Origin: Nocardioides silvaticus | Lineage (GTDB): Bacteria > Actinomycetota > Actinomycetes > Propionibacteriales > Nocardioidaceae | Direction of reading: 5' to 3' | Assembly: GCF_003160695.1 (NCBI RefSeq) | Contig: NZ_QGDD01000001.1 | Location: 930,001-994,000 of the forward strand | DNA length: 64,000 nt | Shown: positions 42,806-51,989 of the stretch, piece by piece | Position numbering within the stretch: the first letter of the stretch is position 1 | How the letters are laid out: every line of letters begins with the position of its first letter | Program-made: the position numbers and the translations under genes | The notes under the pieces: generated by a model | Told to the model about the DNA's origin: nothing | The model's database searches: none | Seen by the model: only the letters and a program-made list of their open reading frames with translations

Positions 42806-43644
42806 GCGCCGGGTCCGCCGCCGACCGCCGCCCGGGCTGGGTCGTCTACGCGCTGCTCGCCGCGTTCGTGATCGGGTCGGCGCTCCCCCTCTACTGGTCG
42901 TTCATGATCGGCTCCCACACCAAGGGGGAAGCCGCCCAGAAGCCGCCGCCGCTCCTGCCGGGCGGGCACTTCCTCGAGAACGCGCGGCGGGTGTTCGACA
43001 CCGTCGACTTCTGGCAGGCGATGCTCAACAGCCTGCTGGTCTCCGGCGGTGCGGCTGCCTCGGTCGTGTTCTTCTCGACGCTGGCCGGCTACAGCTTCGC
43101 GAAGCTGCGGTTCCGCGGCAGCAACGTGCTCATGGGGTTCGTCGTCATGACGATGGCGGTCCCCACCCAGCTCGCGATCGTCCCGCTGTTCATCCTGATG
43201 CGCGACTACGGCCTGCTCGACACCCTGCTCGCCGTCGCGCTGCCGAGCCTGGTGACGGCGTTCGGCGTGTTCTTCATGCGCCAGTACCTCCTCGACGCGA
43301 TCCCCGACGAGCTCATCGAGGCCGCCCGGGTCGACGGGGCCACCATGCTCCGCACGTTCTGGACGGTCGCCGTGCCCGCCGCGCGCCCGGCGATGGCCAT
43401 CCTGTTCGTCTTCACCTTCATGACGGTGTGGACCGACTACATGTGGCCGCTGGTCGCGCTGCAGGAGACCGAGACGCTGCAGATCGCGCTCGACCGGCTG
43501 GCCCTCACCGGCCAGGGCCAGACCACCGACTACGCGCTCGTCCTGGCGGGCGCGGGGCTCTCCACGATCCCGCTACTCATCCTGTTCGTCGTCGCCGGCC
43601 GCAACCTGGTCGCCGGCATCATGCAAGGAGCTGTGAAGGGATGA
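42802..43644 (+). CDS. Sugar ABC transporter permease (MalG type)
   Basis: 280 residues, six membrane helices, EAA loop EAARVDGATMLRTFWTVAVP near residues 173-192. GTG start overlaps the previous stop (GTGA), and its own stop overlaps the glucosidase start (ATGA), so all three are translationally coupled. Confidence 0.93.
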   Translation: MSAGSAADRRPGWVVYALLAAFVIGSALPLYWSFMIGSHTKGEAAQKPPPLLPGGHFLENARRVFDTVDFWQAMLNSLLVSGGAAASVVFFSTLAGYSFAKLRFRGSNVLMGFVVMTMAVPTQLAIVPLFILMRDYGLLDTLLAVALPSLVTAFGVFFMRQYLLDAIPDELIEAARVDGATMLRTFWTVAVPAARPAMAILFVFTFMTVWTDYMWPLVALQETETLQIALDRLALTGQGQTTDYALVLAGAGLSTIPLLILFVVAGRNLVAGIMQGAVKG

Positions 43645-45119
43645 CCTCCCGCATCGAGCACCCCACCGCAGGAACCGCCACCGACACCGTCGACGGCCTG
43701 CGCTTCCCCGACGGATTCCTCTGGGGCACGGCCACCGCGGCCTACCAGATCGAGGGAGCGGTCGCCGAGGACGGCAGGACGCCGTCGATCTGGGACACCT
43801 TCGCCCGGGTCCCCGGCGCCGTGATCGACGGCGACAACGGCGACGTCGCGTGCGACCACTACCACCGGATGGCCGACGACGTCGCGCTGATGAAGTCGCT
43901 CAACATCGGCGCCTACCGGTTCTCCACCGCGTGGCCGCGGGTCCGACCCGACGCCGGAGCCCCCAACCAGAAGGGCATCGACTTCTACGCGCGGCTGACC
44001 GACGCGCTGCTGGAGGCCGGCATCACGCCGTGGATCACGCTCTACCACTGGGACCTCCCCCAAGCGCTGGAGGACGTCGGCGGCTGGACCAACCGCGACA
44101 CCGCCTACCGGTTCGCCGAGTACGCCCTCACCCTGTACGACGCCATCGGCGACCGCGCGCCGTACTGGACCACCATGAACGAGCCGTGGTGCTCGGCCTT
44201 CCTCGGCTACACCGGCGGCCAGCACGCCCCCGGCCGGCAGGAGGGTGTCGCCGGCCTGGTCGCGGCCCACCACCTGATGCTCGGCCACGGCCTGGTCGTC
44301 GACGAGCTGCGCCGCCGCGGCACCTCCGCCGAGCTCGGGATCACCCTCAACCTCACCGTGCCCGACCCGTTCGACCCCACGTCCCCGGGCGACGTCGCCG
44401 CCGCCGACAAGGTCGACCACCTGTGGAACCGGGTCTTCCTCGACCCGATCCTGAAGGGCCGGTACGCCGAGGGGCTGGACGCCCTCACCGAGGGCATGAC
44501 CTGGCGCGACCGCCCGTGGCAGGACGTCGTGCAGGACGGCGACCTCGCGCTGATCAGCACCCCGCTCGACGTGCTCGGCGTGAACTACTACCACGGCGAC
44601 GGGCCCTCCACCGCCCGGCACGACGCCGACGAGCTGCTCGGCTCGCGCGCCCGGCAGCCGGAGCGGCCGGTCCTCTCGCCGTACCCCGGTGGCGACGACC
44701 TCAGCTTCCCGCGCCGCGGCTACCCGGTGACCGCGCAGGACTGGGAGATCCAGCCCGAGGGGCTGACCCGGCTGCTGGTGCGCCTGAAGGAGGAGTACGA
44801 CCCGCCGCCGCTCTACATCACCGAGAACGGAGCCGCGTTCCCCGACGTGGTCGGCCCCGACGGCACGGTCGACGACCAGGACCGGCTCGACTTCGTCCGC
44901 GGCCACGTGCGGGCGACGTACGACGCCATCGAGCGCGGCGTGGACGTGCGCGGCTACTTCGTGTGGTCGTTCCTCGACAACTTCGAGTGGGCCTACGGCT
45001 ACGGCCAGCGGTTCGGCATCGTCCACGTCGACTACGACACGCAGGTCCGCACGCCGAAGGCCAGCGCCCGCTGGTACGCCGGCGTCGCCGCGACCGGGAT
45101 CGTCCCTGGAGACGACTAG
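43641..45119 (+). CDS. Beta-glucosidase, glycoside hydrolase family 1
   Basis: 492 residues, (beta/alpha)8 barrel. Acid/base Glu181 in TMNEPW and nucleophile Glu395 in YITENG are both present. The N-terminal signature FLWGTATAAYQIEGA is intact. No signal peptide, so it cleaves imported beta-glucosides in the cytoplasm. AAGGAG lies 13 nt before the ATG. This corresponds to BglC in the Streptomyces ceb locus. Confidence 0.95.
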   Translation: MTSRIEHPTAGTATDTVDGLRFPDGFLWGTATAAYQIEGAVAEDGRTPSIWDTFARVPGAVIDGDNGDVACDHYHRMADDVALMKSLNIGAYRFSTAWPRVRPDAGAPNQKGIDFYARLTDALLEAGITPWITLYHWDLPQALEDVGGWTNRDTAYRFAEYALTLYDAIGDRAPYWTTMNEPWCSAFLGYTGGQHAPGRQEGVAGLVAAHHLMLGHGLVVDELRRRGTSAELGITLNLTVPDPFDPTSPGDVAAADKVDHLWNRVFLDPILKGRYAEGLDALTEGMTWRDRPWQDVVQDGDLALISTPLDVLGVNYYHGDGPSTARHDADELLGSRARQPERPVLSPYPGGDDLSFPRRGYPVTAQDWEIQPEGLTRLLVRLKEEYDPPPLYITENGAAFPDVVGPDGTVDDQDRLDFVRGHVRATYDAIERGVDVRGYFVWSFLDNFEWAYGYGQRFGIVHVDYDTQVRTPKASARWYAGVAATGIVPGDD

Positions 45120-45120
45120 C

Positions 45121-46161
45121 GTGGCCCGTGTGCAGCAGCCGAACGAGGGACCCGGGGACGCCCCCACCCTCGACGAGGTCGCGCGCCTGGCCGGGGTGTC
45201 CCGGGCAACGGCGTCGCGGGCCATCAACGGCGGCAACCGGGTGAGCGCCACGGCCCAGGCCGCCGTGCAGGCCGCGGTGGAGTCGCTGGGCTACTCCCCC
45301 AACCAGGCCGCGCGCAGCCTGGTCACCCGGCGCACCGACTCGATCGGGCTGGTCGTGCCGGAGCCGGACGAGCGGGTCTTCACCGACCCGTTCTTCGTGC
45401 ACACGCTGCGCGGCGTCAACCGGGTGCTCGCCGCCCGCGACCTGCAGCTGGTGCTGCTGCTCGCGCGGCCGGGCGACGAGGAGCGGCGGATGCTGCGCTA
45501 CCTCCGCAAGCGCCACATCGACGGCGCCCTGGTCGTCTCCCACCACCGCAACGACCGGCTGGCCGACTACCTCGCCGCGCTCGCGCTGCCGTGCGCGTTC
45601 GTCGGGCGCCCGTTCACCAGCGCCGACAAGGTGGCCTACGTCGACACCGACAACGTCGCGGGCGGCCGGTTGGCGACGGAGCTGCTCATCGAACGCGGCT
45701 GCCGCGCGATCGGCACGATCACCGGGCCCGGCGACATGGCGGCCGGTGCCGACCGGCTGCAGGGCTACCGCGCCGCGATGCGCGAAGCGGGGCTGCCCGA
45801 CGACGCCGTCGTCGAGGGCGACTTCACCGAGCTCGGCGGCGAGAACGCCGCCAAGGAGTTGCTGGCGCGCCACCCCGACCTCGACGGTCTGGTCGTCGCC
45901 TCGGACCTCATGGCGGCCGGCGCGCTGCGGGTGCTGTCCGGGCTGGGCCGGCGGGTGCCGGACGACGTCGCGGTGACGGGGTACGACGACCTCGGGGTCT
46001 CCGAGCGCACGGTGCCGCCGCTCACGACGATCCGCAACCCGATCGGCGAGATGGCCGAGCACGCGACCCGGCTGCTGCTGGAGCAGATCGAGGGCGAGCG
46101 CGAGCGGCAGGCGATCCGGGTGATCTTCCCGCCCTCGCTGGTGGTGCGCGGCTCGGCCTGA
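45121..46161 (+). CDS. LacI-family repressor (CebR-like)
   Basis: 346 residues. N-terminal HTH and hinge (LDEVARLAGVSRATASRAINGG, ALGYSPNQAAR-type hinge) and a periplasmic-binding-like effector domain. It starts 1 bp after the glucosidase stop. It probably binds the two TGGAAGCGCTCTCA operators at 40209 and 40319, with a beta-glucoside as inducer. Unlike the Streptomyces ceb locus, where cebR is divergent, here it is the last gene of the operon it would control. Confidence 0.92.
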   Translation: MARVQQPNEGPGDAPTLDEVARLAGVSRATASRAINGGNRVSATAQAAVQAAVESLGYSPNQAARSLVTRRTDSIGLVVPEPDERVFTDPFFVHTLRGVNRVLAARDLQLVLLLARPGDEERRMLRYLRKRHIDGALVVSHHRNDRLADYLAALALPCAFVGRPFTSADKVAYVDTDNVAGGRLATELLIERGCRAIGTITGPGDMAAGADRLQGYRAAMREAGLPDDAVVEGDFTELGGENAAKELLARHPDLDGLVVASDLMAAGALRVLSGLGRRVPDDVAVTGYDDLGVSERTVPPLTTIRNPIGEMAEHATRLLLEQIEGERERQAIRVIFPPSLVVRGSA

Positions 46162-46164
46162 GCC

Positions 46165-46770
46165 TCAGTCGCGGCCCGGCACCAACCCGCGCAGCACCTC
46201 GTCGCGGCGGTGGCTGACCACCACCGCTGCGATCGCGCCGCCGATCGCCCCGAACAGGTGGCCCTGCCAGGACACGCCCGGCTGGCCGGGCAGCACGCCC
46301 CACAGGATCCCGCCGTAGATGAACAGGACGACGGCGCCGAGGGCGATCTCCCAGAACCTCCGGTTCACCACGCCGCGCACGACGACGTAGACGAGGAAGC
46401 CGAAGACCAGCCCGGACGCGCCGATGTGGTTGGTGTTGCTTCCCGCGACCAGCCAGACGCCCACGCCGCCGACCACCCAGATCACGGCGGCCGCCGCCAG
46501 CCCGCGCAGCAGTCCGGCCGCGAGGGTGAGGAACCCGAGCACGAGCAGCGGACCGCTGTTGGCCGACAGGTGGTCCCAGCCGCCGTGCAGGAGCGGGGCA
46601 AGCAGGATGCCGAGCAGCCCTTCGTCCGACCGGGGCTGCACGCCGTACTGGTCGAGCCGGTGGTCCATCGCCGCGTCGACGATCTCGATCACCCACAGCA
46701 GGGCGGTGAACACGCCGATCGTCGCCGCGGCCTGCACCCAGACCGGAATCTCCCGACCTCTGATCTCCAC
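46165..46770 (-). CDS. Rhomboid family intramembrane serine protease
   Basis: 201 residues with six membrane helices. Catalytic Ser in GASGLVFG (G-x-S-G) and catalytic His in SWQGHLFGAIGG. The HGGWDHLSAN segment supplies the oxyanion His and Asn. Substrates unknown. It ends 3 bp from the convergent LacI gene. Confidence 0.92.
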   Translation of the reverse strand: MEIRGREIPVWVQAAATIGVFTALLWVIEIVDAAMDHRLDQYGVQPRSDEGLLGILLAPLLHGGWDHLSANSGPLLVLGFLTLAAGLLRGLAAAAVIWVVGGVGVWLVAGSNTNHIGASGLVFGFLVYVVVRGVVNRRFWEIALGAVVLFIYGGILWGVLPGQPGVSWQGHLFGAIGGAIAAVVVSHRRDEVLRGLVPGRD

Positions 46771-46797
46771 GCGGTCAGTGTGCCCGCTCGGCGCGGA

Positions 46798-47292
46798 TCA
46801 GGACCAGCGGATGACCCAGTACTGCACGCCGTACGGCGCGTCGTCGTAGTCGACCTCCGCCGTCGTCCCGGGCGTGAGCAGCTCCGCGAGAGCGGGCATC
46901 GCGCCGACGTCGGCCCACAGCTCGGCGGCGAGGTCGACGTCGATGCCGGCCAGTCCGGCCGGGAGCGGCTGGACCAGCGCGCGGCGCAGGTCGTCGTCGA
47001 ACGCCTCGGCGCGCTCGTCGAGGTGGCCGGGCGCTTTGACCGTCCGCTTCGCCGATCCGTTGGCGACGACCAGCGCGCCGGTCGGGTCGGCCTCACTCTC
47101 CTCGGCACCGGCCGCGCCGAGCAGGTGGCGCGCCACCCGCTCGCCGAGGGGGGACGATGCCAGCACCCGCACCCGCGGACCGAGCTCGGCGACGGCGTGG
47201 TGGCAGGCGGCGCGGAGGTCGGCGACCGGGTCCTCGATCGAGGCGTACGACGGCAGCAGCGCCGGCACTCCCGGCACCAGCACGATCCTCAT
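46798..47292 (-). CDS. Hypothetical protein, extradiol-dioxygenase-like fold
   Basis: 164 residues. It begins MRIVLVPGVPALLPSYASIEDPVADLR and resembles the short actinobacterial proteins related to class III extradiol dioxygenases, but few metal ligands can be seen (single HH near residue 31). The ATG overlaps the folP2 stop by 4 bp, so it is coupled to folP2-gpgS. Function unknown. Confidence 0.65.
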   Translation of the reverse strand: MRIVLVPGVPALLPSYASIEDPVADLRAACHHAVAELGPRVRVLASSPLGERVARHLLGAAGAEESEADPTGALVVANGSAKRTVKAPGHLDERAEAFDDDLRRALVQPLPAGLAGIDVDLAAELWADVGAMPALAELLTPGTTAEVDYDDAPYGVQYWVIRWS

Positions 47293-48149
47293 TGCAGCCC
47301 CCGGATGGCGCGCTGCGGCGGCCGGCGACCCGCGATCGTCGCCACCATGTCGACCACCTGCCGGGTCTCGACGACCTCGTGGACGCGGTAGATCCGCGCC
47401 CCCGCCCAGGCACAGATCGCGGTCGTCGCCAAGGTGCCGGTGAGCCGCTCGCCCACCGGGAGGCCGAGGGCCTCGCCGACGAAGTCCTTGTTGGAGAGCG
47501 AGACCAGCACCGGCCAGCCGGTGTCGACCATCTCCCCCAGCCGCCGGGTGAGCTCGAGGGAGTGGAAGGTGTGCTTGCCGAAGTCGTGGGCCGGGTCGAT
47601 CACGATCGACTCCCGCGCGACACCGGCCGCGAGCGCGCGCTCGGCGTAGGCCACGGTGTCGGCGATCGCGGCGGCGACCACGTCGTCGTACTCGATGCGG
47701 AAGGGGCGGGTCCGCGGCGTCACCCCGCCGGTGTGGGTGCAGACGATCGCGGCGCCGTGCGCGGCAGCGACGTCGACCAGGTCGGGATCGGCGCCACCCC
47801 AGGCGTCGTTGAGCAGGTCCGCGCCGGCCGCGCAGACCGCGTCGCCGACCTCGGCCCGCCAGGTGTCGACGGAGATCGCGAGGTCGGGGTAGGCCTCCCG
47901 CACCCGCGCTACGAAGTCGACGACCCGTGCCTTCTCCTCGGCGGGGCCGATCTCCTCGCCGGGCGCGGCCTTGATGCCGCCGATGTCGACGATCTCCGCC
48001 CCCTGCTCGACGACCGCGGCGACCCGCTCGAACGCGGCGTCCTCGGCCCAGGTGGCGCCCTTGTCGTAGAACGAGTCGGGCGTGCGGTTGACGATCGCCA
48101 TCATCAGCGTGGCGTCGTCGGCGAACGTGTGGCGGCCGAGCTCGAGCAT
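47289..48149 (-). CDS. folP2: Dihydropteroate synthase homologue FolP2
   Basis: 286 residues, TIM-barrel DHPS fold. Signature AIVNRTPDSFYDKGATW replaces the usual NVTPDSFSDGG, and the usual SRK of the pABA/pterin site reads SNK in SLSNKDFVGE. Both changes are typical of the mycobacterial FolP2 paralogue, which is adjacent to gpgS and is thought not to be the folate enzyme. It shares one base with the gpgS stop (TGATG), so the two are coupled. Its true role is unknown, and a true folP is not in the window. Confidence 0.85.
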   Translation of the reverse strand: MLELGRHTFADDATLMMAIVNRTPDSFYDKGATWAEDAAFERVAAVVEQGAEIVDIGGIKAAPGEEIGPAEEKARVVDFVARVREAYPDLAISVDTWRAEVGDAVCAAGADLLNDAWGGADPDLVDVAAAHGAAIVCTHTGGVTPRTRPFRIEYDDVVAAAIADTVAYAERALAAGVARESIVIDPAHDFGKHTFHSLELTRRLGEMVDTGWPVLVSLSNKDFVGEALGLPVGERLTGTLATTAICAWAGARIYRVHEVVETRQVVDMVATIAGRRPPQRAIRGLQ

Positions 48150-49081
48150 CAGAGGTAGGTCTCCGCGGGCGGTCGCTCCACGATCTCCACGACCCGGTCG
48201 AGGGGGACCGGTCCCTGGAGGAACTGCCGCAGGATCGTCGACCCGTCGCGAACTTCGCGACGGGTCGGCGGGTTCTCGGCGTGAGTTTGCGACGGGTCGG
48301 CGGGGGTGGCGCGGTGGAGGGTGGCGGCGAGAATCTGCACCGCCATCGCGCCGAGGTCGAGGAGCGGCTGGTGGCCGTGGGCCCGCTTGCCGAGGTCGAC
48401 CTGGGCGATCGCGGCCGGGCCGAGCGCGGTGACGGTGTCGACGAGGGAGGCCAGCTCGACGGCGTACCCGGTCGGCACCCGCAGCGACGCGAAGTGCTGT
48501 CGTCGCACCGCCCACTCGCCGGCCAGCGGCTGCACGACGTCCTGCAGGGCGGGGTGGAGCAGCGAGATGAGGGGACGGGCGACCAGCTCGGTCACCCGGC
48601 CGCCGTCGAGCGGTCCGTCCTCGCCCGGCCGCTCGTAGAAGCCCTTGACCAGCTGCACGTCCGGCCAGGTCAGCAGCGGGCCGAGCAGGCCGGGGACGAA
48701 GTGGGTGTCCCAGTCGGTGAGGTCGGCGTCCATGAACACGATGACGTCGCCGCGGGTCACGAACAGCGACTTCCACATCGCCTCGCCCTTGCCCGGGTGG
48801 GTGCCGAGGTCCGGGCGGATCTCCGCGGAGCGGTGCACGATCGCGCCGGCACCGGCCGCGGCGTCGTACGTCGCGTCGGTGGAGTCGCTGTCGATGACGA
48901 CGATCTCGTCGACCAGCTCGACGGTGTCGACGAGGCGCTCACGCACCCGCGCCACCACGTCACCGACGGTGCCGGCCTCGTTGCGGGCGGGGACGACGAG
49001 GCTGACCCCGGTGTCGCCCTTGGCCTGCCGCAGCTCCTCGAGGGTCCAGTCGTCCCAGTGCGCGGTCCGCGTGCCGCTCAC
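48149..49081 (-). CDS. gpgS: Glucosyl-3-phosphoglycerate synthase
   Basis: GT81-family retaining glucosyltransferase that makes glucosyl-3-phosphoglycerate, the first step to glucosylglycerate and methylglucose lipopolysaccharide. 310 residues, GT-A fold: VVPARNEAGTVG, metal-binding DAD in FMDADLTDWD, THPGKGEAMW and PLAGEWAVRR. Near the C-terminus, residues about 262-281 (DPSQTHAENPPTRREV region) come from the 32-bp repeat family and interrupt the usual RQF segment. The frame is kept and the rest of the protein is intact. Confidence 0.92.
   Translation of the reverse strand: MSGTRTAHWDDWTLEELRQAKGDTGVSLVVPARNEAGTVGDVVARVRERLVDTVELVDEIVVIDSDSTDATYDAAAGAGAIVHRSAEIRPDLGTHPGKGEAMWKSLFVTRGDVIVFMDADLTDWDTHFVPGLLGPLLTWPDVQLVKGFYERPGEDGPLDGGRVTELVARPLISLLHPALQDVVQPLAGEWAVRRQHFASLRVPTGYAVELASLVDTVTALGPAAIAQVDLGKRAHGHQPLLDLGAMAVQILAATLHRATPADPSQTHAENPPTRREVRDGSTILRQFLQGPVPLDRVVEIVERPPAETYL
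48239..48295. repeat. 32-bp-spaced 13-mer repeats inside gpgS
   Basis: A perfect 29-bp palindrome at 48239-48267 joins one inverted and one direct degenerate copy. A full GAGTTTGCGACGG copy starts at 48283. The shared GCGACGG cores (48257 and 48289) are exactly 32 bp apart, as in the 18.9-19.4 kb array. Confidence 0.8.
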
Positions 49082-49282
49082 GGGCGTCCCGAGCGTTCGG
49101 CAGCCATGTCTTCGACATTACCGACCGGCTCCGACCCGGGCCGACCGGCCCCGTCCCGCCCTCGAGCGGCGGGAATGTATCGGATCCGGGGACGCAGGCG
49201 GGAACAGCGGGCAGACTGTGTGCCCTGACTCGGGAAGAAGTCGGCAGTTCTCTCACTGGGGGGAGAAAGTTCCGGTTTCCTG

Positions 49283-49471
49283 ATGCGTGCTCTCCGCAGA
49301 TGGATGAGGAAGGCCCGGTGCCGGGCCAAGTACGGCAAGGCCTGCCCGCACGGAGGTCACTACGGCGGCAAACGGCGCAACCGGATGTCGGCGATCCAGA
49401 CCCACGCGCAGACCCGCCCGATCAGGGACGACGATGAGCACCAGCACGCAGGCTCTCACAAGGTCAGGTAG
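49283..49471 (+). CDS. Possible small basic Cys/His protein
   Basis: 62 residues starting MRALRRWMRKARCRAKYGKA, very rich in Arg and Lys, with C-x7-C-x-H-x2-H spacing that could bind zinc (CRAKYGKACPHGGH). GGGGGGAG lies about 17 nt upstream, too far for a good ribosome site. It overlaps the convergent amidase gene by 16 bp. No family recognised; it may be non-coding. Confidence 0.35.
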   Translation: MRALRRWMRKARCRAKYGKACPHGGHYGGKRRNRMSAIQTHAQTRPIRDDDEHQHAGSHKVR

Positions 49472-50301
49472 TGCTCCACTGCGTCCGCGAGGGCGGCCGC
49501 GTACCCCCGCCGTCCCGAGCCGCTCGTCATGAGGGCTGCGTCCCCGGCGTCGCGCATGTTGCCGAGCTCGACCAGCACGGTCGGGACGTCGGCCAGGTTC
49601 AGGGTGCCGAGGTCGCTGCGGACGTCGATGCCCGCGCTGCCGGCGTACGTCGACGGCGGGAGCCCCTCCTCGACGAGCGCGTCCCTGATGGCCTCGGCCA
49701 GCCGCAACGACGGAGCTGCGATGTCGGAGGTCCAGGGCTCCCGATCGGTGGGGGCGATGACGTGGAACCCGTGAGCGCCCGGCGTCCGCGAGCCGTCGGC
49801 GTGGATGCTGATCTTCAGGTCGGCGGTCGGGCCCGGCTCGCCGGGGTTGCCCGCGCGACCGCGCTGGTCGACGCACGGCCCCCACTCCCCCGCCGCGTTC
49901 GACGACCGGGTGAGCACGACGCGAGCGCCGAGCCGGCGCAACAGCCGTCCGGTGAGCCGGGCGACCTCCCAGTTGAGCGTCGCCTCGGGGTAGCCGGCGT
50001 CGGTCGACGTGCCCGTGGTGTTGCAGGGCTTGGTGAAGCCTCCGGCGTCGACCAGGCGGCCGATCTCCGAGGGGAACCGGCCGTTGCCGAGCTGGTGGCC
50101 GGGGTCGAGCACGACGACCCGGCCGGCGAGCGGCAGCACGGGCACGAGGGTCTCGGCGGTCACTGTCGTCCGCGGCACCTCCGCGCGGGGGGTCGAAGGG
50201 GTCCGGGTGGCCGGCGAGGACCGCTCGCCGACCGGGGTCTCGGAGACGCCCGAGCAGCCGCCGAGCAGCAGCACGACAGCGGCGAGCGAAGCGCGGATCA
50301 T
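49456..50301 (-). CDS. N-acetylmuramoyl-L-alanine amidase (Amidase_3), lipoprotein
   Basis: 281 residues. Signal peptide with lipobox LLGGC (Cys near residue 16), a Ser/Thr/Pro linker, then a zinc amidase domain: His in VLDPGHQ, Glu in YPEATLNWEVA, His in SIHADGS and catalytic Glu in LVELGNMRD. Cleaves the amide bond between MurNAc and L-Ala in peptidoglycan, outside the cell. Confidence 0.92.
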   Translation of the reverse strand: MIRASLAAVVLLLGGCSGVSETPVGERSSPATRTPSTPRAEVPRTTVTAETLVPVLPLAGRVVVLDPGHQLGNGRFPSEIGRLVDAGGFTKPCNTTGTSTDAGYPEATLNWEVARLTGRLLRRLGARVVLTRSSNAAGEWGPCVDQRGRAGNPGEPGPTADLKISIHADGSRTPGAHGFHVIAPTDREPWTSDIAAPSLRLAEAIRDALVEEGLPPSTYAGSAGIDVRSDLGTLNLADVPTVLVELGNMRDAGDAALMTSGSGRRGYAAALADAVEHYLTL

Positions 50302-50498
50302 AGGGGCTCGAGCCTAGGCTGTCCGGCGTTTCCGGCGATTGTTGACATGGAATCCATCGGCTCGCGGGCGTGGTCTAGACATCACCGTGAGCGGTGTAAC
50401 CGATCACTTATCAGGTCGTTGGTCCTGCGTGCCGACGAAGGGGACTTCGGCACGTGCAGCACCCCCTTTGTCTTGGACACGACGGTTGAGGTGATCTG

Positions 50499-51968
50499 GT
50501 GACGGCGGTAGTCGGGCACGTCGGCGCCACGCGCACCAAGGCCCTCTCGGCACCCGCGAGCCGGAGCCTGCGGTTCCTGCCGCACTCCCTCATCGCCCTC
50601 GACCTGGCGGTCATCGCCGCGGCGGGCGGCTCGGCGTCGTACTTCCAGAACGGCATGCCGATGTTCGACCCGGACGCCAGCCAGAACCTGGCCAGCACCG
50701 GCAGCGGCACCCTCGTCGCCCTCGGCTGGATCCTGGTCGTCGCCCTCGGCGGCGGCTACCGCCGGCAGGTGCTCGGCGGCGGCAGCGACGAGTACAAGCG
50801 GGTGCTCAACGCGACGCTCGCCTACACCGGGCTGCTGGCGCTGATCCTGTTCGTCACCCAGGCCGATGTCTCGCGTGCCTTCTTCGTCCTGCTCTTCGCA
50901 GTCGGTCTTCCTGGCCTGTTGCTCGCTCGGTGGGGGGCGCGCAACGTGCTGCACCGGCTGCGTATCCGTGGTCACCTGGCCGTGCCCGTGCTCATCGCGG
51001 GCTCCCCGGCGTACGTCGACGACGTGCACGGCGTGCTCAACCGCACGCCCTGGCTCGGCTACCGGGTGATCGGCGCCGTGACGCCTCCGGGCGACGCGAG
51101 CCACACCGTCGGCGGCGTGCCCGTCGTCGGCTCCACCGAGGACGTCGCCCGCGCCGCGCTGGCCTCCGACGCCCGGCTGATCCTGTTCGCCGGCGGCTCG
51201 TCGAGCTCGGCGCAGGACCTCCAGGAGAAGCTCTGGCAGCTCGAGGAGCGCGGCATCGACGTCGTCGTCGCCCAGAGCGCCACCGGCATCACCATCAGCG
51301 ACCGCGCGACGCTCCGCCCCGTCGGCGGCCTGCCGCTGATGCACCTCGGCACCCCCGCCTGGTCGCAGGCGACCAAGATCGGCAAGCGGATGTTCGACGT
51401 CGTCGGCGCGAGCGTCCTGCTGGTCCTGTTCAGCCCGCTGCTGGCCTTCATTGCGCTGCGGATCAAGCTGCACGACGGCGGCCCGGTCCTCTTCAACCAG
51501 TCCCGCGTCGGCCGCCAGGGCGTGCCGTTCCGCTGCGCCAAGTTCCGCACGATGGTGCCGAACGCCGAGGACCTCCTCGCCGCGCTCAAGGTCGCCAGCG
51601 GCTACGAGGGCGGGCTCTTCAAGATGGAGGACGACCCGCGCATCACCAAGCCGGGTCGCTGGCTGCGCCGGTTCTCCCTCGACGAGCTCCCTCAGCTCTG
51701 GAACGTCGTCCGCGGCGACATGAGCCTGGTCGGCCCCCGCCCGCCGCTCCCCAACGAGGTGGCGCAGTACGACGCCGCCGCTCGCCGCCGGCTCCACGTC
51801 CGCCCCGGCATGACCGGCCTGTGGCAGGTCTCCGGCCGCTCCGACCTCTCGTGGGAGCACGCCATCCGCCTCGACCTCTACTACGTCGACCACTGGTCGA
51901 TGCTCCAGGACCTCCACATCCTGTGGCGCACCCTCGGCGTCGTCGTCCTCGGCAAGGGCGCCTACTAA
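50499..51968 (+). CDS. Polyprenyl-phosphate sugar-1-phosphate transferase (WcaJ/WbaP type)
   Basis: 489 residues. Four N-terminal membrane helices, a cytoplasmic CoA-binding-like domain (about 160-280), a re-entrant helix (about 292-320) and the C-terminal catalytic domain of the bacterial sugar transferase family: KFRTMVPNAE, DDPRITKPGRWLRRFSLDELPQLWNV, RPPLPNEV and RPGMTGLWQVSGR. Starts exopolysaccharide or glycan synthesis by loading a sugar phosphate on undecaprenyl phosphate. GTG at 50499; the 197-bp leader contains a 7-bp hairpin at 50429-50453. REP cluster downstream. Confidence 0.92.
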   Translation: MTAVVGHVGATRTKALSAPASRSLRFLPHSLIALDLAVIAAAGGSASYFQNGMPMFDPDASQNLASTGSGTLVALGWILVVALGGGYRRQVLGGGSDEYKRVLNATLAYTGLLALILFVTQADVSRAFFVLLFAVGLPGLLLARWGARNVLHRLRIRGHLAVPVLIAGSPAYVDDVHGVLNRTPWLGYRVIGAVTPPGDASHTVGGVPVVGSTEDVARAALASDARLILFAGGSSSSAQDLQEKLWQLEERGIDVVVAQSATGITISDRATLRPVGGLPLMHLGTPAWSQATKIGKRMFDVVGASVLLVLFSPLLAFIALRIKLHDGGPVLFNQSRVGRQGVPFRCAKFRTMVPNAEDLLAALKVASGYEGGLFKMEDDPRITKPGRWLRRFSLDELPQLWNVVRGDMSLVGPRPPLPNEVAQYDAAARRRLHVRPGMTGLWQVSGRSDLSWEHAIRLDLYYVDHWSMLQDLHILWRTLGVVVLGKGAY

Positions 51969-51989
51969 CCGACCTCGTCGGTCGAGCAG

